NCBI GenBank assembly: GCA_000751555.1
Contig: CCEZ01000075.1
Span: 1 to 64,000, forward strand
From: Anaerosalibacter massiliensis
GTDB lineage: Bacteria > Bacillota > Clostridia > Tissierellales > Sporanaerobacteraceae
DNA: 64,000 nucleotides
Direction of reading: 5' to 3'
This document shows, one piece after another, positions 36,012 to 44,844 of this stretch; position 1 is the stretch's first letter; each line of letters starts with the position of its first letter. The translations under genes were made by a program, and so were the position numbers. The notes under the pieces are model-generated. The model saw only the letters and a program-made list of their open reading frames with translations. It was not told the DNA's origin and ran no database searches.

Positions 36012-36270
36012 TCTATTTTAAGTAAAGTTGCTTGCTGATATCCTACAATTATTGATAAAGTATTTCTTTGAGTTAAAGAATATCTAACTCCATCTATTAT
36101 TATTGGATTATTTAACATGTCTTTTCCCTTAATTTCACATTTGTTTCCTTTATTTTGTAAATGTTTTATAACTGCTTTTGCTAAATTATCAGGTTTAATA
36201 TGTTTTTATTTAACTCTAAAACTATTTTCTCTTTAGACAAAGTACCGTGCCATTTGGTTATAGTCTCATA
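36012..36270 (-). pseudogene. Possible degenerate small gene, unknown family
   Basis: On the minus strand two frames join across a shift near 36207: WYETITKWHGTLSKEKIVLE and LNKN in one, then KPDNLAKAVIKHLQNKGNKC and IIDGVRYSLTQRNTLS in the other. The composition is protein-like but no start codon is in frame. I do not recognise it. Confidence 0.35.
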
Positions 36271-36405
36271 CCATTATATATAATATACAATTAATTATCT
36301 ATATTTAAAGATAAAGATTAAAATAAAGATAATTTTTTTCTAATAATGTATAATAGAAAGGAAAGGTTTTTCAATGTTTTTATAAAATTATAAAGGTGGT
36401 TTACA

Positions 36406-36813
36406 ATGAATAGGAGACTTGAAGTTTATGTTAAAACAAAATTGAATCTAGATGAAGAAATAAAGAGGGTTAAATATTTAGAAGAAGAATTGGAAGATTT
36501 AAATATTAAAAGGCCTATAAGAGATGGAGAAGTATCTATAAATACTACTCACATTCAAGAAGAACAGGTCAATACTAAAATAGGATTCTTCATAAGAAAT
36601 GCCACTAACGAAACTATAATTTTGAAACAAATACCAGTGAAATTTATAGCAAAAGAAGGATATATACTAGATATGAGAAGATATAAACTCAAAGTACCAT
36701 TAGAAATTCCTTCTTATTCAGCTATGCCTTGTAGTATTGATGTAGACAAGAAAAGCTATCCAAAATTTACTTATAGAGTAGTAGTAGATAGTAGAGTGGG
36801 TGGGAATAGATAA
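36406..36813 (+). CDS. SLAP-domain-like protein
   Basis: The 135-residue protein has a charged helical N-terminus and then a beta-rich part (GEVSINTTHIQEEQVNTKIG, FFIRNATNETI, LKVPLEIPSYSAMPCSID) resembling the SLAP domain of Firmicute surface-layer assembly proteins, with the FIRN strand the most telling. No signal peptide is seen, so it would act in the cytosol unless exported unusually. AAAGGTGG precedes ATG 36406. It stands just before the surface 5'-nucleotidase gene. The family call is moderate. Confidence 0.5.
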   Translation: MNRRLEVYVKTKLNLDEEIKRVKYLEEELEDLNIKRPIRDGEVSINTTHIQEEQVNTKIGFFIRNATNETIILKQIPVKFIAKEGYILDMRRYKLKVPLEIPSYSAMPCSIDVDKKSYPKFTYRVVVDSRVGGNR

Positions 36814-36982
36814 GTATATATAATAAAGATACAAAAAATCGAGAAAAATATATTGGCAACTTGTGTCAATTTAATGGATTTATAGTTGTGCTGTTTTTAG
36901 CAAGTTTATTAAAAGGATTTTAAGGTATGTGTATAGAAAGTTATTCTATTAGCCAATATAAAATATCAGGGGGGAGTATAAA

Positions 36983-38926
36983 GTGAATTTTAAAGATAAG
37001 AAATCTTTAAGTTTTTTTCTATCGTTAGCATTAGCAATGAGTATTATTTCTACACCAATTGTTAGTTCATTGGAAAACGTTGCTTTTGCAGAAGAAGATA
37101 CTACAGAAATAACTATTCTCCATACAAATGACACACATTCTAGAATAAAAGAAGGAGTAGGATTTGCTAGAATAGCTACTAAAGCTAGGGAAATGAAAAA
37201 TGAAGGCAAAAATGTATTATTATTAGATGCAGGAGATACATTACATGGTTTACCTATAGCCACAATATCAAAAGGTGAACCTATAGTGAAAGTGATGAAT
37301 AAAGTAGGATATGATGCTATGGTTCCAGGAAATCATGATTTTAACTATGGTTATAACAGATTGTTAGAACTAAAGGGAATGGCAAATTTCCCAATGGTTG
37401 CTTCTAATGTAGTAAAAGACAATGGAACAAGGGATTTTGAACCATATATAATAAAAGAGATTGATGGTGTAAAAGTGGGCATATTTGGACTTTCAACACC
37501 AGAAACGAAATATAAATCTAATCCAAAAAATACAGAAGGAGTAAAGTTTGAAGATCCAGTAGCAGTTTCAAAGAATATGGTTAAGAAACTAAAAGATGAA
37601 GGTGTAGATGTAATAATTGCATTGTCCCATTTGGGAATGGATGAAGAAAGTGAAATAAAGAGCATAGATGTAGCAGGTCAAGTTGAAGGTATAGACATAA
37701 TAGTAGATGGACATAGTCATACTACTTTAACTGAAGGAAGAGGTGTAAAAGATACTTTAATTGTCCAAACAGGTCAGTACACTGACAACTTAGGAGTGGT
37801 AAATATTAAAGTTAAAAATGGGAAGGTTACTGAAAAAATTGCAAGATTAATAACTACTGAAGAAGCAAGTTCAATAGAGGAAGATGAAAATATTAAGAAT
37901 TTAATAGTTGAAATAGAAAAGAAAAATGAAGAGGTAACAAAGATTGAAGTAGGAGAAACAAAAGTAAGGCTTGATGGAGACAGAGAGAAGGTAAGGGCAG
38001 GAGAAACAAATCTTGCAAATATTATAACAGATATTATGTTAGAAGCAGGAGAAGCTGATGTAACTATAACAAATGGAGGAGGAATTAGGGCTTCTATAGA
38101 ACCAGGAAAAATTACAAAAGGTGATGTAATTGCAGTATTACCTTTTGGAAATTACTTAGTAGTTAAAGAAGTAAAGGGAATAGATATATTAAATGCATTA
38201 GAGCATGGAACTAAATCCTATCCAGAACCAGCAGGAGGTTTTCCACAAGTAGCTGGTATGACCTATAGACTAGATCTTAATAAAGAAGTTGGAAAGAGAA
38301 TTCATAGTGTAGAAATACAAGGCAAACCGCTTGATATAAATAAGATTTATAAAGTGGCAACAAATGATTTTATGGCGGCAGGTGGAGATGGATATGAAAT
38401 GCTTGGTGGTGGCAAACTAATAGCGGAGTATCCAGGACTAGATGAAATAGTAGCTGAGCATATTGGTAAATTAGGAGTTATAGATAAAGAAGTTGAAAAT
38501 AGAATGATACTAGAAGAGGAAGAACCAGTTCCAGAACCAGTACCAGGATCAGATAAAGAAGTAGAAAAAGTGGAAGAAATGATTAATAAATTGCCAGAAA
38601 AAATAACATTAGCTAATAAAAAAGCTATAGAAGAAGTAAGGAAAGCTTTTGATGCACTAACAAAAGAGCAACAAAAATTGGTTAAAAATATTGACAAACT
38701 TATAGATGCAGAAAAGAAAATAGCCGAACTAGGAAAAGAAGAAGAACTAACTTCAAGACCAGAAAAACCAAAAATACCTAAGAAAGATAACAAAAAGCCT
38801 AAAGAAAAAGACAAAGGTGGTTTAAGAGGTATGTTACCTAAAACAGGTGATGGCTTATCATGGACATTAACTAGCCTATTTGGAGCAATACTTATTGCAT
38901 TGGGTTGGAAACTTAGAAGGCAATAG
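36983..38926 (+). CDS. LPXTG-anchored 5'-nucleotidase/UDP-sugar hydrolase
   Basis: A cell-wall-anchored hydrolase (647 residues) of the UshA/YfkN family that would release phosphate and nucleosides from nucleotides outside the cell. It has a signal peptide (residues 1-36), a calcineurin-like metallophosphatase domain (about 44-270; HTNDTHSR, DAGDTLHG, PGNHDFNYG), a C-terminal nucleotide-binding domain (about 310-500; NGGGIRASIEPG, PFGNYL, NDFMAAGGDGYEM), a helical FIVAR-like spacer, and an LPKTG sorting signal at 618-622 with a hydrophobic tail and RRQ. It starts at GTG 36983 after GGGGGGAG. Sortase is not in the window. Confidence 0.93.
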   Translation: MNFKDKKSLSFFLSLALAMSIISTPIVSSLENVAFAEEDTTEITILHTNDTHSRIKEGVGFARIATKAREMKNEGKNVLLLDAGDTLHGLPIATISKGEPIVKVMNKVGYDAMVPGNHDFNYGYNRLLELKGMANFPMVASNVVKDNGTRDFEPYIIKEIDGVKVGIFGLSTPETKYKSNPKNTEGVKFEDPVAVSKNMVKKLKDEGVDVIIALSHLGMDEESEIKSIDVAGQVEGIDIIVDGHSHTTLTEGRGVKDTLIVQTGQYTDNLGVVNIKVKNGKVTEKIARLITTEEASSIEEDENIKNLIVEIEKKNEEVTKIEVGETKVRLDGDREKVRAGETNLANIITDIMLEAGEADVTITNGGGIRASIEPGKITKGDVIAVLPFGNYLVVKEVKGIDILNALEHGTKSYPEPAGGFPQVAGMTYRLDLNKEVGKRIHSVEIQGKPLDINKIYKVATNDFMAAGGDGYEMLGGGKLIAEYPGLDEIVAEHIGKLGVIDKEVENRMILEEEEPVPEPVPGSDKEVEKVEEMINKLPEKITLANKKAIEEVRKAFDALTKEQQKLVKNIDKLIDAEKKIAELGKEEELTSRPEKPKIPKKDNKKPKEKDKGGLRGMLPKTGDGLSWTLTSLFGAILIALGWKLRRQ

Positions 38927-38972
38927 ATAAGTAGGCATAAAAGGTATATTTTTAAATAATGTGGAATGATTG

Positions 38973-39016
38973 GCGAATAGATAGTTTATTTCAACTATTT
39001 ATTCGCTATATTTTTA
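38973..39016 (+). terminator. Terminator after the LPXTG nucleotidase
   Basis: Arms GCGAATAGATAGTT and AACTATTTATTCGC (one mismatch) are followed by T-rich sequence. Confidence 0.75.
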
Positions 39017-39284
39017 TAAAAAATTAAAAAAATTCAAGAATATATTTAAATATTTACTTAATTTTATGATGCTTTTTAATCTATTATTAGAATGAGTATG
39101 GAAGAATTCCAGAAAAAATATTTAAAAGAAGCAAGGAAAAAGTAAGCTATATTTTAGTGGAAAATATTTATATATGTAGTTACATAAGGAATTATAGGCA
39201 ATATCTTATTTCATTATAAAGAATTTTAAATGCTTATATAGAAAAAATAAAGATATATAGAATAATATATTAGGAGGCAAAAAG
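39017..39284. other. Intergenic region between the two phosphoesterase genes
   Basis: AT-rich, with only a 17-codon frame at about 39092 (MSMEEFQKKYLKEARKK) that has no ribosome site. Nothing else is seen. Confidence 0.4.
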
Positions 39285-40421
39285 TTGAGTTTTAAAAATA
39301 AAAAAATACTTAAACTAATACTTTGCGCCGTATTTACTGTGTGTATATTTTTATTTTTTTTAGAGGATATAATTTTAGCCCAAGCAAATCAAATAAAAGG
39401 TATCAAAAAAATAACTATTCTCCATACTAATGATATGCACGGAAGAGTACTTGAAGAAAAAGATAGTGGGATGGGATTTTCCAAGATGAATACGAAAATT
39501 AAAGAAATAAGAAAGAAAAATCCCAATACAATTTTATTAGATGTAGGAGATGCAATTCAAGGTTCTGAAATAGCTACAAATTCTAAGGGAGAAAGTATTA
39601 TAAAACTTATGAATGCTATGAAATACGATGGAATGGCAGTTGGGAATCATGAATTTGATTATGGTTATAAAAGGCTATTGGAAATAAGAGATATGGCGAA
39701 CTTTCCATTAATGACAGGAAATATTTTAAATGAAAATGGAAAAAATGATTTTAAGCCTTATATTATAAAAGAAGTAGACGGTATAAAAGTAGGCATATTT
39801 AGTGTATTAACTCCAGACACCCAATATGCAACAAGTCCAAAAAATATAAAGGGAATAAGTTTTTTAAATCCTTTAATAGCCTCTAATGAACTAGTCAAAG
39901 AATTAAAAGAAAAAGATGTAGATTTAATTATTGGGTTGACTCATTTAGGTGCAAGTAAAAAAGGAAAGTATTCTTCTATAGATATAGCTAAAAATATAGA
40001 AGGTATAGATATAATAGTGGATGGGCACAGCCACAAAGAAATGAATATGAAAGTAGAAGATACATTAATAGTTCAATCAGGAAAGTATACAGAAAACTTA
40101 GGAATAATAGATATTAAGTTTCTGGGTAATAAAATAATATCTAAAAAGGCATCTTTATTTACTAAAAAAGAAGGAGACAAATTAAAGGAAGATAGGGAAA
40201 TTAAAGCTTTAATAAATGAAATAATAGAAGAAAATAAAAGCAAAACAAAAGAAACCATTGGAAAGTCAAAAAAGAAAACTTATATTGTAAAATCGGGAGA
40301 TGTACTATTTAGAATAGGGAAAAAATATGGTATAGGATGGATGGAGTTAGCCGAATTTAATAAAATTAAAAATCCAAATAAAATATACCCAGGAGATATA
40401 ATAAATATCCCTATAAAATAA
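39285..40421 (+). CDS. Secreted metallophosphoesterase with C-terminal LysM domain
   Basis: The 378-residue paralogue of the preceding nucleotidase starts at TTG 39285 after AGGAGGC. It has a signal peptide or anchor (residues 7-32) and the same metallophosphatase domain (HTNDMHGR, DVGDAIQGSE, VGNHEFDYGYKR). The whole substrate-binding C-terminal domain of 5'-nucleotidases is missing. In its place is one LysM repeat (about 328-377, TYIVKSGDVLFRIGKKYGI to PGDIINIPI) that should bind peptidoglycan. So it is held at the wall by a different route from its neighbour, and its substrate may differ. Confidence 0.9.
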   Translation: MSFKNKKILKLILCAVFTVCIFLFFLEDIILAQANQIKGIKKITILHTNDMHGRVLEEKDSGMGFSKMNTKIKEIRKKNPNTILLDVGDAIQGSEIATNSKGESIIKLMNAMKYDGMAVGNHEFDYGYKRLLEIRDMANFPLMTGNILNENGKNDFKPYIIKEVDGIKVGIFSVLTPDTQYATSPKNIKGISFLNPLIASNELVKELKEKDVDLIIGLTHLGASKKGKYSSIDIAKNIEGIDIIVDGHSHKEMNMKVEDTLIVQSGKYTENLGIIDIKFLGNKIISKKASLFTKKEGDKLKEDREIKALINEIIEENKSKTKETIGKSKKKTYIVKSGDVLFRIGKKYGIGWMELAEFNKIKNPNKIYPGDIINIPIK

Positions 40422-40450
40422 ATATAAGGATTTAAGATTATAGAAACTTA

Positions 40451-40496
40451 GCCAAGAAAGCCCATGTCTTAAGGTATGGGTTTTCTTGGTTTTTTG
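40451..40496 (+). terminator. Terminator after the LysM phosphoesterase
   Basis: A stem of CCAAGAAAGCCCAT with ATGGGTTTTCTTGG (GC and GU pairs) is followed by TTTTTT. Confidence 0.8.
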
Positions 40497-40567
40497 TATA
40501 TGTGAAATCGATGAGCTTTAAGATTTTTTAAATTATAAGATAAAATTATTTTGATTTTAACTAAGTT

Positions 40568-40576
40568 TGTTATAAT
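40568..40576 (+). promoter_or_regulatory. Extended -10 promoter of pcp
   Basis: TGTTATAAT, an extended -10, lies 36 bases before the start. No good -35 is visible, as is common with extended -10 elements. Confidence 0.5.
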
Positions 40577-40611
40577 TATACTAGATATCAATTTTAGAGG
40601 GGAGAATACAA

Positions 40612-41253
40612 TTGAAAATATTGGTAACAGGATTTGATCCTTTTGGTGGAGAAAAAATAAACCCTGCCTATGAGACAATTAAGAGGTTAGATAATAATAT
40701 AAAGAAAGCAGAAATAGTTAAATTAGAAATTCCTACAGTATTTCAAAAATCAATAAAAGTACTCAACAAAAAAATAGCTAAAGAAAAACCAGATGTTGTA
40801 CTATGCATAGGCCAAGCTGGGGGTAGGTATGATATAACTGTGGAAAGAGTAGCTATAAATATAGATGATGCTAGAATTAGGGATAATGAGGGAAAGCAAC
40901 CTGTTGATGAACATATATTTTATGATGGGGATACAGCTTATTTTTCTAATCTTCCTATAAAAGCTATGGTGAAAAATATAAGAAGAGGCAATATACCAGC
41001 AAGTATCTCTAATTCAGCTGGAACCTTTGTATGTAACCATATTATGTATGGCCTTTTATATTTAATAGATAAAAAATATCCAGACATAAGAGGTGGATTT
41101 ATTCATGTACCCTTCCTACCACAACAAGTTGTAGATAAAAATAATACTCCAAGTATGAATTTAAAAGATATAACAAAGGCATTAACTTTAGCCATAGAAG
41201 GAGCAATAGACAATGATAAAGACATAAAAACTGTGGAAGGGAAAACCCATTAA
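40612..41253 (+). CDS. pcp: Pyroglutamyl-peptidase I
   Basis: This cytosolic cysteine peptidase (C15) removes N-terminal pyroglutamate from peptides. It has 213 residues. The catalytic triad is visible as E78 (TVERVA), C141 (AGTFVCNH) and H165 (FIHVPFLP), each three residues earlier than in the best-known enzymes. The N-terminal [10 protein letters not shown] is the family signature. It starts at TTG 40612 after GAGGGGAG. It stands alone; peptide salvage in an amino-acid fermenter is the natural role. Confidence 0.96.
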   Translation: MKILVTGFDPFGGEKINPAYETIKRLDNNIKKAEIVKLEIPTVFQKSIKVLNKKIAKEKPDVVLCIGQAGGRYDITVERVAINIDDARIRDNEGKQPVDEHIFYDGDTAYFSNLPIKAMVKNIRRGNIPASISNSAGTFVCNHIMYGLLYLIDKKYPDIRGGFIHVPFLPQQVVDKNNTPSMNLKDITKALTLAIEGAIDNDKDIKTVEGKTH

Positions 41254-41493
41254 ATAGAAATAAAACTTCCCATATTTATATAGCGTTACTTGTGTAGGTC
41301 AAGGGTTGGTTTTGGCTGACTGCATAAGGTTGATAGGTGGATATTTTACTCCACAAACCCTTACTTGTGAAAACCTTTATATCTCCAGTTATCAAAGAAC
41401 ATAGATTTATTGCAACTTATTTGTTGATACAATCCATCTCTCACCTATAGAGGGTGGGGGAATGTTGCATATTTAGTTAAAAATTCATCATAA
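41254..41493. other. Intergenic stretch after pcp
   Basis: No gene is seen over 240 bases. The base composition is less AT-rich than nearby spacers and includes GGGTGGGGGAATG near 41453, but no known riboswitch or T-box pattern could be completed. Confidence 0.35.
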
Positions 41494-41667
41494 ATAACGT
41501 TAGCAGGTCATGTGATGGTTTATTATCACAGATGGGAAAATGAATCAGAACAAATTATTACTTTTTATGTTTTAGGAAATCCACAAGAGAAAGTAGATGA
41601 AACAGAGTTAAATTCAATATACAATAAATTTAAGCATCTCAAGTTTGAGGTGCTTTTCTACTTGTGA
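41494..41667 (+). pseudogene. Protein-like relic, unknown
   Basis: An open frame reads LAGHVMVYYHRWENESEQII and TFYVLGNPQEKVDETELNSI before running through a terminator hairpin. GTG 41512 or ATG 41515 could serve as starts, but the ribosome site is poor. It may be the tail of a lost gene. Confidence 0.3.
41632..41657 (+). terminator. Terminator before the amino-sugar operon
   Basis: An 11-bp stem AAGCATCTCAA/TTGAGGTGCTT (one GU pair) is followed by TTTTC. It insulates the operon promoter at 41696. Confidence 0.7.
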
Positions 41668-41695
41668 AAATATTTTTCAAAAATAACACTAAGTA

Positions 41696-41724
41696 TTGAA
41701 AAAATATTACGTATATATTATAAT
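41696..41724 (+). promoter_or_regulatory. Promoter of the amino-sugar operon
   Basis: TTGAAA (41696-41701) and TATAAT (41719-41724) are 17 bases apart. The promoter decides the start of the first gene, because the longest frame would begin inside it. Confidence 0.75.
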
Positions 41725-41755
41725 GAAATCAATAAATGAATTTGAGGTGTTTTCA

Positions 41756-42718
41756 TTGTATATAATTGGAATTGATGGAGGAGGAACCAAAACTATTGGT
41801 TACCTGTCAGATTATAATGGTAATATCTTAGCTGCAGCTAAAAGTGATACTTCCAACTATTTGTCAGCGGGTATTGAAAAAGCAAAGGAGTCCTTAGATA
41901 ATGTTATTAAATCTCTTTGCTCTTATGACAATATTACTAAGGACGATATTGGGTTAATATCTTTAGGCTTGGCCGGTGCTGGTAGGAAGAGAGACAGAGA
42001 AGTAATAGAAACTATTTTAAAAGATCTAGGAATTAATTGTAAGAAAATAATAAATAATGATGCTTATATTGCATTAGTAGGAGCCCATGGCAAAAGTCAA
42101 GGGGTTATAACTATAAGTGGAACTGGTTCTATAACATTAGGGCTGAATAAAAAAAGAGAAATGTTTAGAACTGGTGGATGGGGTCACATCCTTGGTGATG
42201 AGGGAAGTGGATACTATTTTGGAAAAGAAGGATTAGTTGCAGTAATGAAATCTTATGATGGTAGAGAGAAAGGAACTTTAATTACTAACAAGGTTCTAAA
42301 TTACTTGAATTTTACTACTGTAGATGAAATAGTTCAATATGTATATAGCAATATAAACAATAAAACTAAAATATCGGGTCTATCTAGATTGGTTATAGAA
42401 GCAGCAGAAGAAAATGATGAAGTGGCGAGGAAGATAATTAATAAAGGAGTACATGAATTAGTCAGTATGATAATAACAGTTGTTGATAAAATGGGCGAAC
42501 CTGAAAATATTGCATTAACAGGAGGTATATTTGACAACTCTAATCTTATAAAAGATAAAGTCAATATAATATTGGAGGAAAAGTTCCAATTAAATGTAGT
42601 TGATAGAAAATATAGTAGTGTAATTGGTGCATTAATAATAGGTTGGGAAAATGAAGGAGTAAAATATAATGAGCTTAAATTATTAAACCAAATTAAGGAA
42701 GTTGATATTCATGACTAA
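41756..42718 (+). CDS. murK: N-acetylglucosamine/N-acetylmuramic acid kinase, BadF family
   Basis: An ASKHA-fold sugar kinase (320 residues) of the BadF/BcrA type. The phosphate-1 motif is IGIDGGGTKTIG at the N-terminus, with an SGTGS motif and LTGGIF near the C-terminus. Linkage to murR and murQ parallels clostridial MurK, which phosphorylates GlcNAc and MurNAc. TTG 41756 is chosen: GAGGTG lies 8 bases before it, and the longer frame from 41696 would start within the promoter. It leads the operon and overlaps the regulator gene by 8 bases. The gene symbol is inferred from context. Confidence 0.82.
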   Translation: MYIIGIDGGGTKTIGYLSDYNGNILAAAKSDTSNYLSAGIEKAKESLDNVIKSLCSYDNITKDDIGLISLGLAGAGRKRDREVIETILKDLGINCKKIINNDAYIALVGAHGKSQGVITISGTGSITLGLNKKREMFRTGGWGHILGDEGSGYYFGKEGLVAVMKSYDGREKGTLITNKVLNYLNFTTVDEIVQYVYSNINNKTKISGLSRLVIEAAEENDEVARKIINKGVHELVSMIITVVDKMGEPENIALTGGIFDNSNLIKDKVNIILEEKFQLNVVDRKYSSVIGALIIGWENEGVKYNELKLLNQIKEVDIHD

Positions 42719-43568
42719 TGGAATATTAACTAAATTGAGGCAAGGAATAGATAGTTTTAGGCCGTCAGAACAAAAAATAGCAAATTATATATTAAATAAC
42801 CCTAAGGAAGCTGCAACTCTTTCTGTTGTAGAGATGGCTAGAAAAAGTAATACCAGTGAAGCAAGTGTTATTAGATTTTGTAAAACTCTTGGATTAAAAG
42901 GTTATCAAGAATTAAGGATTGGAATATCTATGAGTTCAATGCAAGAATCTAAAAAAGAAAAGGTACTTCATGAAATAATAAATGCTAATGATTCTCCAAG
43001 GGTTATATTAGATAAACTATCAGCAGGCAGTATTCAAGCCATTAAAGATACTTGCAATGTTTTAAATGTTTCTAGTTTAACTGATGCAATAAATGCGATA
43101 AACACATGTGAAAAAATACATTTATTTGGTGCAGGAGCATCGTCAATAGTAGCTTTAGATGCTCAATATAAATTTTCTCGAATAGACATACCTGTTTCTA
43201 TGTTTTTTGATCATCATATGCAATTGACATCAGCAGTGCATTTGATTGATAAAGATGTTGCTATAGGAATTTCTCATTCAGGAGAAACTAAAGAAGTAGT
43301 TGATGCCTTAAGAGTAGCAAAGGACAAAGGGACTACAACTATATCAATAACCCAATATGGCAACTCACCTATACAGGAAGTTTCCGATATAGTTTTATAT
43401 ACTGCAAGTGTAGAAAATAATTTTAGATCTGGAGCTATGGCATCTAGAATTGCACAACTTCATGTTATTGACAGTTTATTTATAGGGGTTGCTTGTAAGC
43501 GTTATGATGAGGTTATTGAACATCTTGAAACAACAAGGGAAGCTTTAGAAGGTAAAAAGTATAAATAG
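42711..43568 (+). CDS. murR: MurR/RpiR family transcriptional regulator
   Basis: The 285-residue regulator has an N-terminal helix-turn-helix (about 20-75, VVEMARKSNTSEASVIRFCK) and a C-terminal SIS sugar-phosphate-binding domain (about 125-265, FGAGASSIVALDAQYKFSRI and ISHSGETKE). It should sense MurNAc-6-phosphate or a related sugar phosphate and control this operon. ATG 42711 overlaps the kinase stop and has AAGGA about ten bases upstream. MurQ begins 9 bases after its stop. Confidence 0.88.
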   Translation: MTNGILTKLRQGIDSFRPSEQKIANYILNNPKEAATLSVVEMARKSNTSEASVIRFCKTLGLKGYQELRIGISMSSMQESKKEKVLHEIINANDSPRVILDKLSAGSIQAIKDTCNVLNVSSLTDAINAINTCEKIHLFGAGASSIVALDAQYKFSRIDIPVSMFFDHHMQLTSAVHLIDKDVAIGISHSGETKEVVDALRVAKDKGTTTISITQYGNSPIQEVSDIVLYTASVENNFRSGAMASRIAQLHVIDSLFIGVACKRYDEVIEHLETTREALEGKKYK

Positions 43569-43577
43569 GAGGTTTCA

Positions 43578-44483
43578 ATGGAATTTACATTAAATAATTT
43601 AACAACAGAAAAATCTAATTATAAATCAAAGGATATAGATAAAAAATCTACTATAGAAGTTTTAAAAATTATAAATGAGGAAGACAAAATAGTTGCTTAT
43701 GCAGTAGAAAAGGAATTATCAAAAATTGCAAATGCAGTAGACAAAATAATAGAGTCATTTAAAAGTGGAGGCAGATTAATATATATAGGAGCAGGTACTA
43801 GTGGTAGATTGGGTGTATTAGATGCTTCTGAATGTCCACCTACTTTTAGTACAGACAAAGACCAAGTAATTGGAATTATTGCTGGAGGAAAAGAAGCATT
43901 AACAAATGCAATAGAAGGTGCAGAGGATAGTGCTAAATCTGGGGAAGAAGATTTAAAGAATGTAAAATTAACAAAACTAGACACAGTTGTAGGAATAGCT
44001 GCTAGTGGCAATACTCCCTATGTATTAGGAGCTATAGATTATGCAAAGAGTATAGGAGCAAGTACTGTTGGACTAAGTTGCAATGAAAATAGTATGCTTA
44101 GTAAAGCAGTAGAAATACCTATTACCCCTGTTGTTGGGCCAGAAGTTGTTACAGGCTCTACTAGATTAAAGGCGGGAACAGCACAAAAGATGGTTTTAAA
44201 TATGCTAACAACTGCTTCTATGATAGGAATTGGTAAGGTTTATAATAACTTAATGGTTGATTTAAATCCTTCTAACAAGAAACTTATAGAAAGATCTAAA
44301 AGAATAATAATAGAAGCTACGGGTGTAAGTGAGGCAGAAGCCAAGAAGTATTTAAGTCTTTCAAATTATAAACCAAAAGTAGCAATTGTAATGATAGAAA
44401 CTGGATGCAGTTATGATGAAGCAGTGAGATTTCTTAATAAATATGATGGTTCAATATATAAGGCTATAGAAATGTATTCATAA
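43578..44483 (+). CDS. murQ: N-acetylmuramic acid 6-phosphate etherase
   Basis: The cytosolic enzyme removes the lactyl ether of MurNAc-6-phosphate to give GlcNAc-6-phosphate and D-lactate, a step in cell-wall salvage. It has 301 residues. The SIS fold shows GAGTSGRLGVLDASECPP (residues 71-88) with the catalytic-site glutamates near E85 and E116. The C-terminal helical part with SEAEAKKYL is family-typical. AGGAGG precedes ATG 43578. It is the strongest marker that the operon handles MurNAc. Confidence 0.96.
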   Translation: MEFTLNNLTTEKSNYKSKDIDKKSTIEVLKIINEEDKIVAYAVEKELSKIANAVDKIIESFKSGGRLIYIGAGTSGRLGVLDASECPPTFSTDKDQVIGIIAGGKEALTNAIEGAEDSAKSGEEDLKNVKLTKLDTVVGIAASGNTPYVLGAIDYAKSIGASTVGLSCNENSMLSKAVEIPITPVVGPEVVTGSTRLKAGTAQKMVLNMLTTASMIGIGKVYNNLMVDLNPSNKKLIERSKRIIIEATGVSEAEAKKYLSLSNYKPKVAIVMIETGCSYDEAVRFLNKYDGSIYKAIEMYS

Positions 44484-44506
44484 ATTAGACTTAAGGAGGA
44501 GAAGTA

Positions 44507-44842
44507 ATGGGAAAAACCATAGAAGAAACAATATTTTCAATAATAATTCATGGTGGAAATGCTAGAGGAAAGGCATATGAAGCTCTTAAATTCGCACAGA
44601 GTGGAGATTTTGAAAAAGCAAAAAAAGCTTTAGACGAATCAGATGAAGAAATTAAATTGGCCCATAATATCCAAACTGATATTATTCAAAAAGAAGCAGG
44701 TGGAGAAAAAGTTGAAATTTCTGTATTATTTGTACATGCTCAAGATCATTTAATGACAGCAATTGCTGAAAAAGAGTTAATAGAAAATATGATAGATTTA
44801 TATAAAAGAATAGATAGGTTGGAAAAAGATAAGGAGGCGTAA
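44507..44842 (+). CDS. PTS lactose/cellobiose-type IIA component
   Basis: The phosphocarrier subunit (111 residues) of a lactose/chitobiose-family phosphotransferase system is all-helical. The phospho-histidine is H77 in FVHAQDHLM, with D80 in the metal-site position. It starts at ATG 44507 after AAGGAGGAG. The matching IIB and IIC genes are 2.5 kb further on in the same operon, separated by the hydrolase and deacetylase, so the three subunits should form one transporter. Confidence 0.94.
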   Translation: MGKTIEETIFSIIIHGGNARGKAYEALKFAQSGDFEKAKKALDESDEEIKLAHNIQTDIIQKEAGGEKVEISVLFVHAQDHLMTAIAEKELIENMIDLYKRIDRLEKDKEA

Positions 44843-44844
44843 AA

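Noticed and set aside
38347-38814. A serine-rich 155-codon minus-strand frame in the nucleotidase gene
   Set aside because: It is the complement of a glutamate/lysine-rich spacer; the composition explains the open frame.
41254-41493. T-box or other riboswitch before the amino-sugar operon
   Set aside because: A G-rich stretch near 41453 resembles part of a T-box, but the full antiterminator sequence is missing and a separate terminator and promoter lie between it and the operon.
41696-41755. A longer N-terminus for the amino-sugar kinase starting at 41696
   Set aside because: It would begin in the -35 of a good promoter and adds 20 residues before the conserved GIDGGGTKT start of the family.
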